Shown here piece by piece: positions 7,149 through 9,448 of a stretch of 9,448 bases of DNA; within the stretch, counting starts at the first letter, position 1, and each line of letters starts with the position of its first letter. This DNA is from Flavobacterium sp. (GTDB lineage Bacteria; Bacteroidota; Bacteroidia; Flavobacteriales; Flavobacteriaceae). A program made the position numbers and the translations under genes. Below the pieces are notes generated by a model. That model worked only from the letters and a program-made list of their open reading frames with translations, was not told the DNA's origin and did no database searches. Where the stretch lies: assembly GCA_024709705.1 (NCBI GenBank), contig JANJWE010000148.1, forward strand, positions 1-9,448, in the 5' to 3' direction.

Positions 7149-7535
7149 CTAACCTCTAAACACGATTCGTTCTTCCACTTTGGTTTGACTCGCTTTTCTC
7201 TTTCCTCTAAAAAATAAATACAAATTGAGAAAGAGCATAATTCCTAAATAAATAGAAAACCCACCAATTTTGCTGCTTAGTTCTTCAATCATAACTTGAT
7301 ACGAATTGTTATATAAGCTCATTTCCATAATTTTTAAAGCAAATCCGATGTTGAGCAAATAGAATCCGGTTTCAAATAATTTGTTGGTGGCTTTGGCAAT
7401 TTCTTCTCGACCTTTAAAAATATCGGTCATATAAATTAAACTGTTTTTGAATAATGTTTTTGAAACATAAATAGTCAAGGCAATCGTTATTGGAAGATAA
7501 ATTGCATAGGCGAGAAGTATTTTTGTAGTTTCCAT
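7149..7535 (-). CDS. Small membrane protein of unknown function (128 aa), last gene of the membrane operon
   Basis: I do not recognise a named family. Three membrane spans are apparent (about 6-26, 56-72 and 92-109), with a charged loop between the first two (KGREEIAKATNK, 41-52) and a basic, polar tail after residue 110. It aligns by eye with the preceding 115-aa protein: AYxIY..IT at the N-terminus, LxKN near residue 29, EE..K..NK in the loop, YLLNxG in the second span and LG...LN in the third. The two are therefore probably paralogues from a tandem duplication. The ATG at 7533-7535 is 10 bases after the stop of the upstream gene, so it is co-transcribed. No catalytic or metal-binding residues stand out. 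Confidence 0.8.
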   Translation of the reverse strand: METTKILLAYAIYLPITIALTIYVSKTLFKNSLIYMTDIFKGREEIAKATNKLFETGFYLLNIGFALKIMEMSLYNNSYQVMIEELSSKIGGFSIYLGIMLFLNLYLFFRGKRKASQTKVEERIVFRG

Positions 7536-7545
7536 ACTATAAAGA

Positions 7546-7893
7546 TTAATTGATTAATTTTTTAAGGTAGTTGGTTATTATAAAAATATTGAGGTAATGT
7601 AAAATACCAATAAGAAAAAGTATGATTGATGTTTTATAAGCGATAATTCTAATGAGTTGATTTATACTTTCAATTTTCTCCCAACTCAGAATCGTAATCG
7701 CACAATAACCTAGATTCAGCAAATAATAGCCTATCAATAAATTTTTATTCACTTTTTTGCATAATTCTTCGTGATTGGGAATCAATTGTGAAACAAATAC
7801 ATTGCCGTTTTTGTACAAAATTTGACCCACGACAAAAATGATGATGGCGGTGATGGTAAAATAAATGGAGTAGGATAGGATGTTGAGGTTCAT
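7546..7893 (-). CDS. Small membrane protein of unknown function (115 aa), paralogue of its downstream neighbour
   Basis: An unrecognised family with three predicted spans (about 5-26, 54-70 and 88-108). The soluble loop between the first two spans carries NHEELCKKVNK (40-50), and span two contains YYLLNLGYC. The layout and scattered identities match the 128-aa protein. The start chosen is ATG 7891-7893, four bases after the upstream gene's stop, which favours translational coupling. A longer reading from TTG 7915-7917 would overlap the upstream coding region and adds a leader with no counterpart in the paralogue. The C-terminus is short and basic (NYLKKLIN). Confidence 0.78.
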   Translation of the reverse strand: MNLNILSYSIYFTITAIIIFVVGQILYKNGNVFVSQLIPNHEELCKKVNKNLLIGYYLLNLGYCAITILSWEKIESINQLIRIIAYKTSIILFLIGILHYLNIFIITNYLKKLIN

Positions 7894-7897
7894 GGTT

Positions 7898-8338
7898 TTA
7901 CAATTTATAATGACCAATTAAATTATGAATAAACAAAGCCGTATTCACAACCGCAAAAACCACAAATAAAGCATTCATCCCATAGCTTCCGAATTTGAAT
8001 AATTTTCGTTTCGGAATGTCGTACATCGGATAATATGCAATTTGGGTTGCTACTTTTCCCACCCAATAGGCAGCAATTAATCCGGTTAGGGCAACTGATA
8101 AAGCAGATTGTTCTTTTAATTCAATTGTAAATAAAATGGCAATCAATCCAAATGAAAAGTTTAAACCTTGAATGTATCTTCCATACGTTTTGGCAATTTC
8201 TTGATTCAATGGTTTGAGTTGTTTTACATCATTATACCAATCAAAAACCTGATGACGGATGTAAGGATAAATTAAAGCGGTGAAAATTTGGCCAATTCCA
8301 CCAATAATTATGAGCCAGTTTGGGATAGTTGTAGCCAT
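7898..8338 (-). CDS. Four-span membrane protein of unknown function (146 aa)
   Basis: Not recognised as a named family. The predicted spans are about 7-27, 55-72, 79-100 and 118-138. A loop of about 28 residues between the first two spans is rich in charge (HQVFDWYNDVKQLKPLNQEIAK), and a second polar loop (YDIPKRKLFKF) precedes the last span. The NQEIAKTYGRYIQGLNFSFG stretch resembles the REEIAK...TGFYLLNIG stretch of the 128-aa protein in sequence and in its place before span two, so it may be a distant member of the same group. The ATG at 8336-8338 follows the previous gene's stop by three bases and its own stop is four bases before the next ATG: clearly one operon. The number of spans would change if the N-terminal segment is cleaved. 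Confidence 0.8.
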   Translation of the reverse strand: MATTIPNWLIIIGGIGQIFTALIYPYIRHQVFDWYNDVKQLKPLNQEIAKTYGRYIQGLNFSFGLIAILFTIELKEQSALSVALTGLIAAYWVGKVATQIAYYPMYDIPKRKLFKFGSYGMNALFVVFAVVNTALFIHNLIGHYKL

Positions 8339-8341
8339 GAT

Positions 8342-8650
8342 TTATGCTTTTTGAGTGTAAATAATTAACGATAAATAAATACACAAAATAGGGGGTAGTA
8401 TCCAAAGTGTTGTTATGGAGGTAAAATGGATTCCGATAAAGAAAAGTAAGACTCCTGTTAAATAGCCTATAATAAATTGATTTTGCTTTTCTTTTATCCA
8501 TAAAAGGATACCAATTACAACTTGTATAAAACCGGTTGCCATGGTTGATAGTAAAGCATAGAGGAACATTCCGTTATCAAAAAGTCCTAAAAGAGCTAAA
8601 ATTATTGGTAACCCAATAGCTATCGTATTCAAAATTTTCAATAGTTTCAT
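8342..8650 (-). CDS. Four-span membrane protein of unknown function (102 aa), first gene of the membrane operon
   Basis: A very hydrophobic 102-residue protein with about four spans (7-24, 28-52, 58-75, 80-98) and short loops. The only clearly charged loop is WIKEKQNQ (51-58). No conserved catalytic motif is seen and I do not recognise the family. Small four-helix DoxX-like proteins have a similar build, but no diagnostic motif supports that. It is the first gene after the GbsR/MarR regulator, 137 bases from that gene's stop, and is tightly followed by three further membrane proteins (gaps of 3, 4 and 10 bases). A perfect inverted repeat at 8666-8691, matching one at the regulator's own promoter, lies 15 bases upstream of the ATG, so control by that regulator is likely. 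Confidence 0.78.
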   Translation of the reverse strand: MKLLKILNTIAIGLPIILALLGLFDNGMFLYALLSTMATGFIQVVIGILLWIKEKQNQFIIGYLTGVLLFFIGIHFTSITTLWILPPILCIYLSLIIYTQKA

Positions 8651-8661
8651 CTTATCTATTA

Positions 8662-8691
8662 TTTTAAACTTTCAGAAAAAAATGAAAGTTT
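8662..8691 (-). promoter_or_regulatory. Putative operator for the GbsR/MarR regulator, upstream of the membrane operon
   Basis: A perfect 9-bp inverted repeat, AAACTTTCA-N8-TGAAAGTTT (8666-8691), lies 15-41 bases before the ATG at 8650. Including the four adjoining bases, it matches the region upstream of the regulator at 25 of 30 positions. No clear TAnnTTTG box is seen for this operon. The closest, TAATTTTT on the minus strand near 8704-8711, lacks the final G. The palindrome would lie downstream of it, in a roadblock position. Confidence 0.6.
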
Positions 8692-8787
8692 TGATTTAAA
8701 AAAATTATTTAATTCGTATTATTTTATTGTTTTTTATTGGTCTCATTGAATAGTTTTTAAGAGTTTTTATTTTTAATGGATTTAAAA

Positions 8788-9291
8788 CTATTTCATAATT
8801 TTCACCACTAACTTTGCCAACCAATTGTCTTTGTATTCAGTCATTTTATCCAACACATTATCGGCTTTCAATACAAAATCATACAGTTTAGTCGTCTGGT
8901 CTACAAAATGTTTTTCAGCAGCTGTTCCATCTGTTTCCAGTGCAGAAACTTCTTTAAGAACTTTCAATGCGGGTTTGATTTCACGTTTGCTACGCTCTCT
9001 CGAAATTTTAACAGCCAGTTCATCTAAATCTTTTTCTGCAGTAAAAAATTCTTTACGTTCGCCGGCTTTGTATTCTTTGTAAACAATTCCCCAATCCATC
9101 AAAGCTCGTAAATTCATTGAAGCATTTCCACGTGAAATTTGTAATTCCGCCATGATGTCTTCCATCGAAATTGGTTCATGTGAAACCATTAACAATGCAT
9201 GAATTTGTGCCATAGTTTTGTTTATACCCCATTGCGAACCCAAAGCTCCCCAGGTTTGAACAAATTTATTTTTAGCTTCTTCAAAATTCAT
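8788..9291 (-). CDS. GbsR/MarR-family transcriptional regulator
   Basis: A 167-residue DNA-binding protein, usually a dimer. The N-terminus (FVQTWGALGSQWGINKTMAQIHALL, about 10-34, starting a winged helix-turn-helix) is the hallmark of the GbsR-like group. The recognition helix is about 53-68 (SRGNASMNLRALMDWG), followed by a wing with YKAGERKEFF (72-83). Residues about 88-167 form an alpha-helical region likely used for dimerisation. Bacillus GbsR itself represses glycine-betaine genes, but nothing here points to betaine: the neighbours are four small membrane proteins. The gene precedes the operon on the same strand. Its upstream region carries a -33/-7 promoter overlapped by a motif that also occurs before the membrane operon, so autoregulation is likely. 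The ATG at 9289-9291 gives the standard family N-terminus. Confidence 0.9.
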   Translation of the reverse strand: MNFEEAKNKFVQTWGALGSQWGINKTMAQIHALLMVSHEPISMEDIMAELQISRGNASMNLRALMDWGIVYKEYKAGERKEFFTAEKDLDELAVKISRERSKREIKPALKVLKEVSALETDGTAAEKHFVDQTTKLYDFVLKADNVLDKMTEYKDNWLAKLVVKIMK

Positions 9292-9308
9292 GATGTTTTA
9301 ATTTTTGT

Positions 9309-9340
9309 CAAATTTAAATAAAAGTTTTTAAACTTTCAAA
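9309..9340 (-). promoter_or_regulatory. Predicted promoter of the GbsR/MarR regulator
   Basis: On the minus strand, TTTG at 9340-9337 (-33) and TAAATTTG at 9316-9309 (-7) are separated by 20 bases, a full match to the Bacteroidetes promoter pattern. It is the best promoter in the window. The predicted start is about 12-15 bases before the ATG at 9291. A 7-bp inverted repeat AAAGTTT-TT-AAACTTT (9321-9336) fills the space between the two boxes. Confidence 0.6.
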
Positions 9341-9355
9341 AATAAATGAAATATA
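9326..9355 (-). promoter_or_regulatory. Putative autoregulatory operator of the GbsR/MarR regulator
   Basis: The minus strand carries TTTCA-N8-TGAAAGTTTAAAA, the same core and spacing as the perfect palindrome before the membrane operon. One arm is complete (AAACTTTCA on plus, 9330-9338) and the other is partial (TGAAATATA, 9347-9355). The predicted -33 TTTG lies inside the motif, so a bound regulator would block RNA polymerase. Confidence 0.6.
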
Positions 9356-9400
9356 TTTTTCAGTTTCAAACTTTTAATTTATTTTTAAAAAGATTGAAAA

Positions 9401-9424
9401 ATGTTTTAAAAAATGTTTTAAAAA
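9401..9424. repeat. Two tandem copies of ATGTTTTAAAAA
   Basis: A 12-bp direct repeat, in two exact copies (9401-9412 and 9413-9424), lies in the AT-rich stretch upstream of the regulator promoter. The rest of 9292-9448 has no credible coding frame. The tract may be an upstream element or low-complexity sequence. Confidence 0.4.
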
Positions 9425-9448
9425 ATAAATTATTCCAAGTTATAACGT

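Noticed and set aside
7891..7917. Longer second paralogue starting at TTG 7915-7917
   Set aside because: It would overlap the upstream coding region. The ATG at 7891-7893 lies four bases after that gene's stop and aligns with the paralogue.
8241..8501. Minus-strand frame spanning the junction of the first two membrane genes
   Set aside because: It overlaps two better-supported membrane genes in another frame, and its Asn/Tyr/His-rich composition is typical of a shadow frame.
8825..9082. Plus-strand frame inside the regulator gene
   Set aside because: Antisense shadow: Ser/Leu-rich low-complexity translation with no promoter or homologue pattern.
7149..9291. Reading the regulator and membrane operon as a phage-defence system
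   Set aside because: There is no nuclease, NTPase, reverse transcriptase, TIR or other effector domain and no mobile-element context. Small membrane proteins alone do not support it.

Overview
The window is AT-rich and reads as chromosomal DNA of a Bacteroidota bacterium, most likely Flavobacteriaceae and close to Flavobacterium. The pointers are a secreted protein with a type IX secretion (T9SS) C-terminal sorting domain, Bacteroidetes-type -7 boxes (TAnnTTTG) ahead of several genes, no obvious Shine-Dalgarno sequences, a GcvP of the flavobacterial length class, and AT-rich spacers with short hairpin repeats. No rRNA, tRNA, CRISPR array, transposase or phage gene is visible.

Layout. Bases 1-60 hold the 3' end of an unidentified plus-strand gene. 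It converges on a KAS III (FabH-like) condensing enzyme on the minus strand (99-1157). A divergent spacer leads to a secreted protein (1332-2813) made of three 132-residue, six-cysteine repeats plus a T9SS tail. A bidirectional hairpin terminator (2815-2844) separates it from a group III truncated haemoglobin on the minus strand (2843-3217). Next is gcvP, the glycine decarboxylase P-protein (minus strand, initiating at 6202). Its reading frame is broken by an in-frame TGA at 3467-3469. The last 35 conserved codons remain intact behind it, up to the expected TAA at 3359. Divergent from gcvP is a UbiA-like polytopic membrane protein (6347-7117), which starts at GTG directly after a -7 box and whose stop codon lies inside a 13-bp hairpin repeat.

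The right end (7149-9291, minus strand) is a GbsR/MarR-type regulator followed by a tight operon of four small integral membrane proteins of unknown function (102, 146, 115 and 128 aa). Two of them, probably three, look related to each other. A motif matching at 25 of 30 positions occurs once upstream of the regulator, overlapping its predicted -33 element, and once just upstream of the membrane operon, where it is a perfect 9-8-9 inverted repeat. This suggests a self-regulated module in which the regulator controls both itself and the membrane operon.

The observations most worth following up are the interrupted gcvP, the regulator/operator/four-membrane-protein module, and the mosaic similarity among the repeats of the secreted protein. 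The first five loci otherwise look like ordinary chromosomal genes with no functional link to each other.
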